A DNA stretch of 64,000 nt from Flavobacterium macacae (GTDB taxonomy: Bacteria; Bacteroidota; Bacteroidia; Flavobacteriales; Flavobacteriaceae), in NCBI RefSeq assembly GCF_003865365.1, contig NZ_RQVR01000002.1:62001-126000 (forward strand), read 5' to 3'. A program made the position numbers and the translations under genes. The notes beneath the pieces were generated by a model. That model worked only from the letters and a program-made list of their open reading frames with translations, made no database searches and was not told the origin of the DNA. This document shows, piece after piece, positions 46,526 to 56,807 of the stretch; position 1 is the stretch's first letter, and each line of letters opens with the position of its first letter.

Positions 46526-49045
46526 TTATTTCTTTTTTGCTGCTGTTTTCTTGGCAGCTGGTTTTTTAGTTGCTGTCGTTTTTTTCGCCGCGGCTTTCTT
46601 CGCTGGCGCTTTTTTCTCAATCATTTCTTGAACTTCTGCCAGCGTCAATTTTGTTGCATCAACCTCTTTGCTCAATTCAATTTTGATTTTTCCTTTGGTA
46701 ATCTCACTTCTTCCCCAACGGGCTTTTTGGACCAAAATACCTTCTTCTTCCCAATTATGGATTACTTTATCTATGTTTTTCTGAATTTTATCTTCAATCA
46801 ATTCTTCGATATCACTTTGAGAAAGGTTGTCAAAATTATATTTTTTAGAAACATTGATAAAAATGCCGTTCCATTTGATAAAAGGACCAAAACGACCCGT
46901 TCCTTTTTGAACACCTTCCCCTTTATAAACGGCAATTGGCGCATCAGCCTGGATTTTCTCATCAATTAAAACTTTGGCTCTTTCGAAATCTACATCCAAA
47001 GGTTCTTCTCCTTTTGGAAGCGAAACAAACACTTTCCCGAATCTAATGAACGGGCCAAAACGTCCCAAACTCACTTCAACTTCTTCTCCTTGATATGTTC
47101 CCAATGCTTTTGGAAGCAAAAATAAATTCAAGGCTTCTTCTAAAGTAATCGTTCCAATATTTTGTTCTGGACGCAAGCTGGCAAATTTCTTTTCCTCATC
47201 TTCAGCATCGCCAATTTGAGCCATCGCTCCAAATTTTCCCAAACGAACTAAAACCGTTTTACCAGATTCTGGATGTTTTCCTAAAATTCGTTCGCCACTT
47301 TCTCTTTCCGCATTGGCTTCCACATCTTTCACATTCGGATGAAACTGGTCGTAGAATTCCTGCATCATTTTTGCCCAGTTCACATTTCCTTCGGCAATCT
47401 CATCAAAATCTTGCTCCACTTTTGCCGTGAAATTATAATCCAAGATTTTTTCGAAGTTTTTCACCAAGAAATCAGTAACGATTGTCCCGATATCTGTCGG
47501 AACCAATTTTCCTTTATCAGAACCTGTATTTTCTTTCAGTAATTTCTCTCCAAGTTTTCCAGCTTGCAAAGTCAACTGCGTGTAATTTCTTTCCTGTCCT
47601 TCTAAATTTCCTTTTTCAACATAATTTCTGTTGATAATGGTAGAAATCGTCGGTGCATACGTTGACGGACGGCCGATTCCCAATTCTTCTAATTTCTTCA
47701 CCAAAGAAGCTTCCGTGTATCTCGCTGGCGGTCTTGTGTATCTTTCTGTTGCTGTAATGAAATTATTTTGCAATTTTTCATTGACTTTCATTGCAGGCAA
47801 CATTCCTTCTTGCTCTTCGTCATCGTCGTCATTTCCTTCCAAATAGACTTTCAAGAAACCTTCAAAAAGCAACACTTCTCCCGTTGCGGCAAATAATTCC
47901 TTGTGGTTGTTCGCTTCAATTTTCACGTTAGTACGTTCCAATTGTGCATCGCTCATTTGAGAAGCCAACGTTCTTTTCCAAATCAAATCATATAATCTTG
48001 CCTGGTCTCTGTCGATATTCACAGTGTGGCGCGACATATCTGTCGGACGGATCGCTTCGTGCGCCTCTTGAGCTCCTTTGCTTTTCGTCGTGAAAGTTCT
48101 GGGCTTCGAAAATTCTTTGCCGTATGACTTAATGATTTCAGCTTCCGCCGCGTTCATCGCATCATTTGAAAGGTTCACGCTATCCGTTCTCATGTAGGTA
48201 ATCAAACCGGCTTCATATAAACGCTGTGCCAACTGCATCGTGATTCCAACCGGAAGATACAATTTACGCGCCGCTTCCTGTTGTAACGTAGAAGTCGTAA
48301 ATGGCGCTGCAGGTGATTTTTTGGTCGGTTTTGTTTCCAAATCCGCTACCTTATATATAGACCCGATATTTTTATTTAAAAAATCTTCGGCTTCTTTCTT
48401 CGTATTAAAATTCTTTGGCAATTTTGCCTTGAATGTTTTTCCCGCTTCGTTAGCAAATTCAGCTACAACCGAATATGAGGCAACCGCATTAAAATTCTGG
48501 ATTTCTCTCTCGCGTTCCACAATCAACCGCACCGAAACCGACTGTACTCTTCCTGCCGATAAACCGCCTTTGATCTTGCGCCACAAAACCGGAGAAAGCT
48601 CATAACCCACCAATCGATCCAAAACTCTTCTCGCCTGTTGAGCGTTTACCAAGTCATAATTAATAGCTCTCGGATTTTCAATCGCTTTTAATATCGCTGT
48701 TTTAGTAATCTCGTGAAAAACAATTCGTTTTGTATTTTCAGGCTTCAAATTCAATTCTTCCGCCAAGTGCCAAGAAATAGCCTCTCCCTCGCGGTCCTCA
48801 TCACTTGCCAACCAAACCATTTCGGCTTTTTTCGCTAGTCCTTTTAGTTTTGTTACCAAGGCTTTTTTATCTGGAGAAACTTCATATTTAGGTTTAAATC
48901 CATTTAATACATCCACCCCGATTTCCTTAGACGGCAAATCGGCAATGTGACCATAACTGGACTCCACCTGGTAATCGCTACCTAAAAATTTCTCTATCGT
49001 TTTTGCCTTTGCTGGTGACTCTACTATCACTAAATTCTTTGCCAT
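46526..49045 (-). CDS. topA: DNA topoisomerase I
   Basis: An 839-residue type IA topoisomerase that relaxes negative supercoils. Toprim domain with VESPAKAKTIEKFLG (8-22) and the acidic SDEDREGEA block near 81; active-site tyrosine in LITYMRTDS near residue 285; C-terminal repeats with FGPFIRFGK and FGPFIKWNG patterns in place of zinc-finger cysteines; and a Lys/Ala-rich tail of about 30 residues that should bind DNA. A -7 box precedes it. The downstream arginase-family gene starts 3 bases after its stop. Confidence 0.97.
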   Translation of the reverse strand: MAKNLVIVESPAKAKTIEKFLGSDYQVESSYGHIADLPSKEIGVDVLNGFKPKYEVSPDKKALVTKLKGLAKKAEMVWLASDEDREGEAISWHLAEELNLKPENTKRIVFHEITKTAILKAIENPRAINYDLVNAQQARRVLDRLVGYELSPVLWRKIKGGLSAGRVQSVSVRLIVEREREIQNFNAVASYSVVAEFANEAGKTFKAKLPKNFNTKKEAEDFLNKNIGSIYKVADLETKPTKKSPAAPFTTSTLQQEAARKLYLPVGITMQLAQRLYEAGLITYMRTDSVNLSNDAMNAAEAEIIKSYGKEFSKPRTFTTKSKGAQEAHEAIRPTDMSRHTVNIDRDQARLYDLIWKRTLASQMSDAQLERTNVKIEANNHKELFAATGEVLLFEGFLKVYLEGNDDDDEEQEGMLPAMKVNEKLQNNFITATERYTRPPARYTEASLVKKLEELGIGRPSTYAPTISTIINRNYVEKGNLEGQERNYTQLTLQAGKLGEKLLKENTGSDKGKLVPTDIGTIVTDFLVKNFEKILDYNFTAKVEQDFDEIAEGNVNWAKMMQEFYDQFHPNVKDVEANAERESGERILGKHPESGKTVLVRLGKFGAMAQIGDAEDEEKKFASLRPEQNIGTITLEEALNLFLLPKALGTYQGEEVEVSLGRFGPFIRFGKVFVSLPKGEEPLDVDFERAKVLIDEKIQADAPIAVYKGEGVQKGTGRFGPFIKWNGIFINVSKKYNFDNLSQSDIEELIEDKIQKNIDKVIHNWEEEGILVQKARWGRSEITKGKIKIELSKEVDATKLTLAEVQEMIEKKAPAKKAAAKKTTATKKPAAKKTAAKKK

Positions 49046-49064
49046 AATGCTTTTATTTCTGCGA

Positions 49065-49072
49065 CAAAAGTA
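49065..49072 (-). promoter_or_regulatory. -7 box upstream of topA
   Basis: Reads TACTTTTG on the minus strand (TAnnTTTG consensus), 19 bases before the topA start codon. Confidence 0.6.
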
Positions 49073-49437
49073 TGTGAATTTTTTAAATATTGCGTTTTAA
49101 GATTTTTTTAAATTGAAATTTGTTGATTTTCAGCACTCTGAACCAATGTGAAATCCGTCCTTTCCAGAAGCAAAACTTCAGGCATCTTAGCCGTCCGTTT
49201 TCCCGCTCTCCTTCCAAAGCTTTTTGTCCGCTAAAGAAGCGAGACTAAAAGGCTTTTCCCTCCTATCGGGTTTATCTTAATAAACCACCCCCTCTTTGGA
49301 AGGTTCGCAACCATTATTATCAAGAAAAATTACCCTATATATAAGAGTAAATTTCCAAACCACCCTGCTTCACTTAAACCAGCGCACTTCAAAATCTTGA
49401 AATCTTTATCATAAAACGTTAAATCTCACCCTGCCAT

Positions 49438-49470
49438 CTTGTCATATCAATAGAATTTATCCTATATTTG
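49438..49470 (+). promoter_or_regulatory. -33/-7 promoter of miaB
   Basis: CTTG at 49438-49441 (one mismatch to TTTG) and TATATTTG at 49463-49470 (full TAnnTTTG match) are separated by 21 bases, the expected spacing for the Bacteroidetes housekeeping sigma factor. Confidence 0.7.
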
Positions 49471-49502
49471 CGAATTGAATAAATTCCGCTGAAGGAAGAC
49501 GT

Positions 49503-50948
49503 ATGGAAAAGACAATTGAAGAGAACAAACAAGGCGAAAGTCTTGTTTTAGAACAAAAAAAAGAGAATACCAAAAAACTTTTTATAGAGAGTTATGGCTG
49601 TGCGATGAATTTTTCAGACAGTGAAGTGGTAGCTTCCATCTTATCTGAAAATGGTTTCAACACCACTCAAATTTTAGAAGAAGCCGATTTGGTTTTGGTC
49701 AACACGTGCTCCATCCGCGACAAAGCTGAACAGACTATTAGAAAACGCCTGGAAAAATACAATGCAGTAAAGCGCATCAATCCAAAGATGAAAGTCGGGG
49801 TTTTGGGCTGTATGGCAGAACGTTTGAAGAGCCAATTTCTGGAAGAAGAAAAAATCGTAGACCTTGTTGTAGGTCCAGATGCGTATAAAGATTTGCCGAA
49901 TCTTCTTGCTGAAGTTGAATCGGGTAACGACGCCATCAATGTGATTTTATCGAAAGATGAAACCTATGGCGATATTTCTCCGGTTCGATTGAATTCAAAC
50001 GGAATTACAGCGCTAGTTTCCATCACAAGAGGATGCGATAATATGTGTACGTTTTGCGTAGTTCCGTTCACGCGCGGTCGCGAAAGAAGCCGTGAACCGC
50101 AAAGTATTATGACCGAAATCACCAACCTTTGGAACCAAGGGTATAGAGAAATTACACTTTTGGGTCAAAACGTAGACAGTTATTTATGGTATGGCGGTGG
50201 CTTGAAAAAAGATTTCGAAAAAGCATCGGATATGCAAAAAGCGACAGCCGTTAATTTTGATAATTTATTGGAAATGGTAGCGACGACTTTCCCAAAAATG
50301 AGGGTTCGTTTTTCGACATCCAATCCACAAGATATGCACGAAAGTGTGTTGCACATTATTGCAAAATACCCAAATATCTGCAAACACATTCACCTTCCGG
50401 TACAATCGGGAAGCGACAGAATCTTGAAAGAAATGAACCGTTTGCACACGCGAGCTGAATATTTCGACTTGATTACAAAAATCAGAACGATTATTCCTGA
50501 TTGCAGTATTTCGCAAGATATGATTGCTGGTTTTCCGACAGAAACAGAAGAAGATCATCAAGATACCTTGAGTTTGATGGAATTTGTAAAATACAATTTT
50601 GGATACATGTATTCCTATTCGGAACGACCAGGAACCTTGGCGGGAAGAAAAATGGAAGACGATGTTCCCGAAGAAACAAAAGCCAGAAGACTGCAGGAAA
50701 TTGTGGATTTACAGCAAAAGCACAGTTGGTTCAGAAGCGAAGAATTCATCGGAAAAACGGTGGAAGTTTTGATCGAAAAGACGTCTAAAAAATCTAAGGA
50801 ACAATTCTCTGGAAGAAATTCACAAAGTATTACGGTGGTTTTTCCACGAGAAGATTATAAAATCGGAGAATTCGTAAACGTAAAAATCAACAGTTGCACG
50901 AGTGGCACTTTGATTGGTGAAGTTGTGGGATATTCGGATATGAATTAA
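49503..50948 (+). CDS. miaB: tRNA-2-methylthio-N6-dimethylallyladenosine synthase MiaB
   Basis: A 481-residue radical-SAM methylthiotransferase acting on i6A37 in tRNA. The N-terminal domain supplies Cys33, Cys69 and Cys103 for the auxiliary cluster; the radical-SAM cluster is Cys178, Cys182 and Cys185 in RGCDNMCTFCVVPF; a TRAM domain closes the protein (about 415-478). The conserved FTRGRERSREP follows the radical-SAM motif. First gene of a plus-strand run leading to groEL. Confidence 0.97.
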   Translation: MEKTIEENKQGESLVLEQKKENTKKLFIESYGCAMNFSDSEVVASILSENGFNTTQILEEADLVLVNTCSIRDKAEQTIRKRLEKYNAVKRINPKMKVGVLGCMAERLKSQFLEEEKIVDLVVGPDAYKDLPNLLAEVESGNDAINVILSKDETYGDISPVRLNSNGITALVSITRGCDNMCTFCVVPFTRGRERSREPQSIMTEITNLWNQGYREITLLGQNVDSYLWYGGGLKKDFEKASDMQKATAVNFDNLLEMVATTFPKMRVRFSTSNPQDMHESVLHIIAKYPNICKHIHLPVQSGSDRILKEMNRLHTRAEYFDLITKIRTIIPDCSISQDMIAGFPTETEEDHQDTLSLMEFVKYNFGYMYSYSERPGTLAGRKMEDDVPEETKARRLQEIVDLQQKHSWFRSEEFIGKTVEVLIEKTSKKSKEQFSGRNSQSITVVFPREDYKIGEFVNVKINSCTSGTLIGEVVGYSDMN

Positions 50949-50953
50949 AAAAA

Positions 50954-50976
50954 GTTTAAAGTTTAAGGTTTAAAGT
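50954..50976 (+). repeat. Single-arm copy of the TTTAAAG/TTTAAGG repeat
   Basis: A 23-base copy of the arm sequence of the palindrome at 10014-10070, here without its inverted partner, directly after the miaB stop. A short palindrome, GACTTcAAGTC, follows at 50990-51000. Confidence 0.8.
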
Positions 50977-51024
50977 TCACGAAATGTTTGACTTCAAGTC
51001 TTAAACAAAAACAACAAAAAATAT

Positions 51025-52287
51025 ATGGAATCAGTTCAAGCCATAAAACAGCGTTTTGAAATTATCGGTAACGACCCGAAACTCAATCGCGCAATCGAAA
51101 AAGCAATTCAAGTTGCCCCAACAGATATTTCGGTTTTGGTGGTGGGAGAAAGTGGTGTCGGAAAAGAAAGTGTTCCAAAGATCATCCATTCGCTCTCGCA
51201 TCGAAAACACGGAAAATACATTGCTGTAAACTGTGGTGCCATTCCGGAAGGAACGATTGACAGTGAGCTTTTCGGACACGAAAAAGGTGCTTTTACAGGC
51301 GCAACTTCCACACGTGAAGGTTATTTTGAAGTAGCCGATGGCGGCACGATTTTCTTGGATGAAGTGGGAGAATTGCCTTTGACAACCCAAGTTCGTTTAC
51401 TTCGTGTTTTAGAAAATGGCGAATTTATCAAAGTAGGTTCTTCGCAAGTTCAAAAAACGGATGTTCGAATCGTTGCGGCAACAAACGTAAATATGTTTGA
51501 GGCTATTGAAAAAGGAAAATTCCGTGAAGATTTGTACTATCGTTTGAGCACGGTTGACATTCCATTGCCTCCGCTTCGCGATAGAAAAGACGATATTCAT
51601 TTGCTTTTTAGAAAATTTGCTTCTGATTTTGCCCATAAATATAAAATGCCTCCTATTAAATTAGATGATAATGCGGTTCAGTTTTTGCTAAAATTTCGCT
51701 GGAGTGGCAACATTCGCCAGTTGCGAAATGTGGCCGAACAGATTTCAGTTTTAGAAACTAACAGAGATATTTCGGCAGTTACTTTACAATCGTATTTGCC
51801 TGTGGAAGGAAGCAATTTGCCTTCGGTTATCAAAGACAAAAAGAGTGAAAGCGATTTCAGTACGGAAAGAGAAATCCTGTACAAAGTACTTTTTGATATG
51901 AAAAGCGACTTGAACGACTTGAAAAAACTGACGATGGAGCTGATGCAAAACGGAAGTTCAAAAGTGCAAGAAACCAATAAAAACTTGATTCAAAAAATTT
52001 ACGGAAGCAACAATCAAGAAGACAGCGAAATAGATTTTGAAGAGCAACCGCGTGTTTCTTACCTTTCAAATCCGCAGAAAATAGAAGAAGATTTTGAAGA
52101 ACAGGATGACAATTATACTTTTGCAGAAACCGTTGAAGAAGAAGAAATTCTAAAATTGGAAGAAAAAGAAATTGAGCTGATCAAAAAATCCTTAGAAAAA
52201 AATAAGGGGAAAAGAAAAGCTGCCGCGGATGAGCTCGGAATTTCTGAAAGAACATTGTACAGAAAGATAAAACAGTTTGATTTATAG
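51025..52287 (+). CDS. Sigma-54-dependent transcriptional activator, no receiver domain
   Basis: A 420-residue activator with an AAA+ core: Walker A GESGVGKE (41-48), ELFGHEKGAFTGA with the sigma-54-contacting GAFTGA loop (88-93), Walker B GGTIFLDEVGE (106-116), and a Fis-type helix-turn-helix at the C terminus (about 392-416, KRKAAADELGISERTLYRKIKQF region). A Glu/Asp-rich low-complexity linker spans about 330-385. It lacks an N-terminal regulatory domain, so activity may be set by expression or by a partner. It precedes lptE, secG and groESL. Confidence 0.93.
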   Translation: MESVQAIKQRFEIIGNDPKLNRAIEKAIQVAPTDISVLVVGESGVGKESVPKIIHSLSHRKHGKYIAVNCGAIPEGTIDSELFGHEKGAFTGATSTREGYFEVADGGTIFLDEVGELPLTTQVRLLRVLENGEFIKVGSSQVQKTDVRIVAATNVNMFEAIEKGKFREDLYYRLSTVDIPLPPLRDRKDDIHLLFRKFASDFAHKYKMPPIKLDDNAVQFLLKFRWSGNIRQLRNVAEQISVLETNRDISAVTLQSYLPVEGSNLPSVIKDKKSESDFSTEREILYKVLFDMKSDLNDLKKLTMELMQNGSSKVQETNKNLIQKIYGSNNQEDSEIDFEEQPRVSYLSNPQKIEEDFEEQDDNYTFAETVEEEEILKLEEKEIELIKKSLEKNKGKRKAAADELGISERTLYRKIKQFDL

Positions 52288-52305
52288 TATATTTGACTTA
52301 TAAAA

Positions 52306-52812
52306 ATGAAAAAAATAAAACATATTATTCCGGCCATTTTGGTTTTGCTTACCTTTAATAGTTGTTCGGTTTACAATTTCACAGGAACCGGAAAACTAGA
52401 TGCAAAAACATTTCAAGTAAATTATTTCCAAAACAATGCGGAATTAATTGAACCCGGAATTGAACGAACTTTCACGTTGGCTCTACAAGATTTGATTCAG
52501 AATCAGACCAATTTGAGCTTGACAAATTCAGATGGCGACTTGGTTTATGAAGGAGAAATTACCGATTACAGAATTTCACCAATGACGGCAACTGCTGATC
52601 AAAGAGCAGCACAAAACAGACTTACAATTTCAGTGATGCTTCGTTATAGAAATACAAACAAAGAAGAAGATGATTTAGAAAAAAGATATTCGTTTTTCTA
52701 TGATTATTCTGGAGATGCACAGCCAGTTGGATCCGTTTTAGCGACGGCTTTAGATGTGATTTTCTTGAGAATCACGCAAGATATTTTCAACGATACTTTG
52801 GCAAAATGGTAA
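52306..52812 (+). CDS. lptE: LPS-assembly lipoprotein LptE
   Basis: A 168-residue lipoprotein (signal ending FNSCSV, Cys19) of the LptE family: GTGKLDAKTFQVNYFQNNAEL, IERTFTLALQDLIQNQTNLSLT, VYEGEITDYRISPM and RYSFFYDYSGDAQP. LptE plugs the LptD barrel and helps insert lipopolysaccharide in the outer membrane. It starts 18 bases after the sigma-54 activator stop, so the two are probably co-transcribed. Confidence 0.9.
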   Translation: MKKIKHIIPAILVLLTFNSCSVYNFTGTGKLDAKTFQVNYFQNNAELIEPGIERTFTLALQDLIQNQTNLSLTNSDGDLVYEGEITDYRISPMTATADQRAAQNRLTISVMLRYRNTNKEEDDLEKRYSFFYDYSGDAQPVGSVLATALDVIFLRITQDIFNDTLAKW

Positions 52813-52827
52813 TTTAAAAACAAAATT

Positions 52828-53745
52828 TTGAACTTAACTGAATTTACATCTTTATTAAATAATCCGAGCGCCATTGGCGACAGGCATACCTTTGTGCTTG
52901 AAAAAATTGTGGATGAATTTCCGTTTTTTCAAAGTGCCAGAGCTTTACGCTTGAAAAATTTGTACAATCAGAATAGTTTTAAATACAACGGAGAACTAAA
53001 ATTAACCGCAGCGCACACTACTGACCGAAGCGTTTTATTTGAATTTATTACTTCGGAGAATTTCACTGCGGTTCAAAAAGCATTTTTTGAAGAAAAAGAA
53101 GCTCGAATCAAAGAAATTTTAGTGGATGGATTTGAAATTGTCAGACCTTCAAAAATTGAAAAAGAAGAACCAAAAACAAATTCGTTAGAACAATCGATAA
53201 TTTCTTCTATAAAAGAAGCGACTCCAGAACTTCAAAAAGAAAGTATAGCATCCGATTTAGAAATGGTTTCTGAAAATAAAAAAAGTACTTCTGAAGAAAA
53301 ATTAGAGCAAAAATTAGAGATTGGAAAACCTTTAGAATTTTCCACCAATGAGCGCCACTCGTTTCAAGAATGGCTACAATTGTCAAGTTTTAAGCCAATT
53401 GACCGAGAAAAATCTTCTTTAAAAGAAGGAAAACCTGAAGTAAATGTAGAAATTGACGAAGAAAAACAGAAAAAATCAGACATGATTGATAAGTTTATTG
53501 AAAACAACCCAAAAATTTCTCCGGTCAAGAATATGCCAGCAATTTCAATAGTTGCCGAGCGAAATTCACAAGATAGTTCTTATCTAATGACGGAAACTTT
53601 AGCCAAAGTTTACTTAGAACAGAAAAAATATCTGAAAGCAATTCAAGCTTATGAAATATTAATTTTGAAATATCCAGAAAAAAATCATTTCTTTGCAGAC
53701 CGAATTTTAGATATAAAATTATTACAACAAAATAACAATAATTAA
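52828..53745 (+). CDS. TPR-containing hypothetical protein
   Basis: A 305-residue protein with a TTG start (52828); the frame begins with LTEFTSLLNNPSAIGDRHTFVLEKIVDEFP, conserved in relatives, and there is no ATG option close by. A charged low-complexity region rich in Lys/Glu (about 110-215) is followed by a C-terminal TPR-like unit (TLAKVYLEQKKYLKAIQAYEILILKYP). No signal peptide. The function is unknown. It is positioned between lptE and secG in an operon-like arrangement (15 bases and 5 bases apart). Confidence 0.7.
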   Translation: MNLTEFTSLLNNPSAIGDRHTFVLEKIVDEFPFFQSARALRLKNLYNQNSFKYNGELKLTAAHTTDRSVLFEFITSENFTAVQKAFFEEKEARIKEILVDGFEIVRPSKIEKEEPKTNSLEQSIISSIKEATPELQKESIASDLEMVSENKKSTSEEKLEQKLEIGKPLEFSTNERHSFQEWLQLSSFKPIDREKSSLKEGKPEVNVEIDEEKQKKSDMIDKFIENNPKISPVKNMPAISIVAERNSQDSSYLMTETLAKVYLEQKKYLKAIQAYEILILKYPEKNHFFADRILDIKLLQQNNNN

Positions 53746-53750
53746 TACAA

Positions 53751-54125
53751 ATGAGCACATTTACAATTTTTTTGGTTTTAATCGCGATAGTATGTTTTCT
53801 ATTGGTGGTGGTAATTATGGTACAAAACCCTAAAGGAGGCGGTTTATCATCAACACTTGGTGGTGGTGGTGGACAAATTGGTGGTGTTCAAAAAACATCT
53901 GACTTTCTTGATAAAAGTACTTGGACGCTAGCGACAGTATTAATCATTTTGGTATTATTGTCTAGTTTAAGCTTCACTGGAACTTTTGCAGATAATGGAT
54001 CAAAAATTATTGACAGAAATGCTGCTCCTGCTCCAAAAACAGAAGCTGCTCCTGCTGCAACTACCCCTGCAACGGATGCTCCTGCTGCAACAGTTCAACC
54101 AACTGCTGCTGATACAGCAAAATAG
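53751..54125 (+). CDS. secG: Preprotein translocase subunit SecG
   Basis: A 124-residue SecG: two membrane helices (about 4-22 and 57-77) joined by a cytoplasmic loop with QNPKGGGLSSTLGGGGGQIGG. It is longer than the E. coli protein because of an Ala/Pro/Thr-rich C-terminal tail (about 90-124). SecG supports SecYE during protein export. Starts 5 bases after the TPR gene; ends at a terminator that separates it from groES. Confidence 0.95.
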   Translation: MSTFTIFLVLIAIVCFLLVVVIMVQNPKGGGLSSTLGGGGGQIGGVQKTSDFLDKSTWTLATVLIILVLLSSLSFTGTFADNGSKIIDRNAAPAPKTEAAPAATTPATDAPAATVQPTAADTAK

Positions 54126-54144
54126 TCATACAACTTTTTATAAA

Positions 54145-54180
54145 AAATGCCAACATCTGACGTGTTGGCATTTTTTTTTG
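54145..54180 (+). terminator. Terminator after secG
   Basis: An 11-bp perfect stem (54145-54155 with 54163-54173), a 7-base loop and a nine-T run. Confidence 0.93.
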
Positions 54181-54202
54181 CCCAAAATGTCATAAACATT
54201 GA

Positions 54203-54219
54203 TTGGCACAATTTCTGAC
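54203..54219 (+). promoter_or_regulatory. Possible sigma-54-like promoter upstream of groES
   Basis: TTGGCAC (54203-54209) matches the -24 element; the -12 position, ten bases after the GG, is GA instead of GC, so the match is imperfect. The implied transcript start near 54229 would leave a leader of about 37 bases. A sigma-54 activator gene lies in the same gene run, but no link is shown. No CIRCE element is visible. Confidence 0.35.
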
Positions 54220-54266
54220 TACCTTAAGGAAACTTAAAAAATCATATAAACATAAATTTCAAAATT

Positions 54267-54542
54267 ATGGCTTTAAATATTAAACCCCTTTCAGACCGTG
54301 TATTGGTTGAACCTGCTGCTGCAGAAACAAAAACGGCTTCTGGAATTTTCATTCCTGATACTGCAAAAGAAAAACCACAAAAAGGAACTGTTGTTGCTGT
54401 TGGAAACGGAAATAAAGACCACGATATGACAGTTAAAGTGGGTGATTCTGTTCTTTACGGAAAATATGCTGGAACTGAATTAAAATTAGAAGGAAAAGAT
54501 TATCTGATCATGAGAGAAGATGATATCCTTGCGATTATCTAA
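54267..54542 (+). CDS. groES: Co-chaperonin GroES
   Basis: A 91-residue co-chaperonin that caps the GroEL cavity. It has the expected [17 protein letters not shown] start, the mobile loop with [13 protein letters not shown], and the [18 protein letters not shown] dome segment. Standard length. Followed by groEL after a 129-base spacer, longer than usual for this pair. Confidence 0.97.
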   Translation: MALNIKPLSDRVLVEPAAAETKTASGIFIPDTAKEKPQKGTVVAVGNGNKDHDMTVKVGDSVLYGKYAGTELKLEGKDYLIMREDDILAII

Positions 54543-54583
54543 AAAAAATTTAGCTACTAGCACTCAGCTATAGCGCACTATAA

Positions 54584-54606
54584 AATAATAATAATAATAA
54601 TAATAA
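54584..54606 (+). repeat. AAT trinucleotide repeat, about 7.7 copies
   Basis: Seven full AAT units plus AA lie between groES and groEL. Such a tract is prone to slippage, and a change in number would alter the groES-groEL spacer. A small hairpin-like stretch, TTAGCAAATGCTAA (about 54627-54640), follows. Confidence 0.9.
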
Positions 54607-54662
54607 CACATTAAGGCTTATTCCTTAGCAAATGCTAAAGGCAGACAGCTAAAAACTAATAG

Positions 54663-56300
<1,638 letters not shown>

Positions 56301-56322
56301 TATCATTATGGAAATAGTTTTA

Positions 56323-56355
56323 AAAAAGGCGCTCTCAATAGAGCGCTTTTTTTTT
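56323..56355 (+). terminator. Terminator after groEL
   Basis: A 7-bp GC-rich stem (56329-56335 with 56340-56346), extended by one G-T and one A-T pair, a CAAT loop and a run of nine T, 28 bases after the groEL stop. Confidence 0.9.
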
Positions 56356-56400
56356 AGAACATTAATTACCACAAACATTAAAATAGCTGTAAAAAAATGA

Positions 56401-56426
56401 AATGCCCTGAATTTCTTCAGGGCATT
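56401..56426 (-). terminator. Terminator of the HMA gene
   Basis: An 11-bp perfect stem (56401-56411 with 56416-56426) and a 4-base loop, followed on the minus strand by CATTTTTTT. It ends seven bases after the HMA gene stop and also faces groEL. Confidence 0.9.
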
Positions 56427-56432
56427 TTTAAT

Positions 56433-56774
56433 TTAGTTTCGTTCATAAGAGCAGCATGTATGAAGTTTTCCATAATCTTCATCTGTGGCGCGAACCTCTT
56501 TTGTATCATGACCCACTTTTGCGATGGCTTGCTGTACTTTTAAAGCATCCGTTTTTTCTTCATTGACAATCAAATGCAAGGTTTGGTCGTCTTGATGCCA
56601 TTCTGCCGATTTTACTCCTGGAACACTGAAAGCAGCCTTTTCAATTCGCTTTTTGCACATTTCGCAATTGCCTTTCACTTCAATATCTTTCTTGGCATTT
56701 TTATTTTTTTTCTCTTGTGCTTGCGATGAAAAACCAATTAAGGAAACGAAAAGCACGAACATTATTTTTTTCAT
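56433..56774 (-). CDS. Exported heavy-metal-associated (HMA) domain protein
   Basis: A 113-residue protein with a signal peptide (1-20, ending SSQAQ) and one HMA domain whose metal motif is CEMC (Cys37, Cys40) in the GNCEMCKKRIEKA context. The C terminus has HTCC (Cys107, Cys108), a second possible thiol pair. Export suggests periplasmic copper (or zinc) binding, not delivery to a cytoplasmic ATPase. Last gene of a three-gene operon with the TonB receptor 33 bases upstream. Confidence 0.87.
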   Translation of the reverse strand: MKKIMFVLFVSLIGFSSQAQEKKNKNAKKDIEVKGNCEMCKKRIEKAAFSVPGVKSAEWHQDDQTLHLIVNEEKTDALKVQQAIAKVGHDTKEVRATDEDYGKLHTCCSYERN

Positions 56775-56807
56775 ATTTTATAATTTTTACTGTTATTGAC
56801 TATTGAA

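Larger units (their letters stand above)
49046..49502. other. 457-base intergenic region between topA and miaB, with a GC-rich segment
   Basis: The two flanks are AT-rich and hold promoters (topA box at 49065-49072; miaB boxes near 49438-49470). The middle, about 49140-49315, is visibly richer in G+C. Read on the minus strand, one frame is open from an ATG near 49311 except for one TAG near 49230 and ends near 49110, without similarity that I recognise. This could be a dispersed repeat, a non-coding RNA, or a decayed gene. Confidence 0.5.

Noticed and set aside
52828-53745. Frameshift or pseudogene because of the missing ATG
   Set aside because: The TTG start is in a normal position after lptE, and TTG starts occur in other genes of this window (HAD nucleotidase, acyltransferase).
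54001-54125. Ala/Pro/Thr-rich tail of SecG as a fusion or foreign segment
   Set aside because: Low-complexity C-terminal tails are usual in bacteroidotal SecG, and the frame and composition continue smoothly from the second helix.
54550-54583. CIRCE-type operator near groES/groEL
   Set aside because: TAGCACTC occurs once after groES, but the matching inverted half-site at nine bases is missing, and it lies downstream of groES rather than in a promoter.
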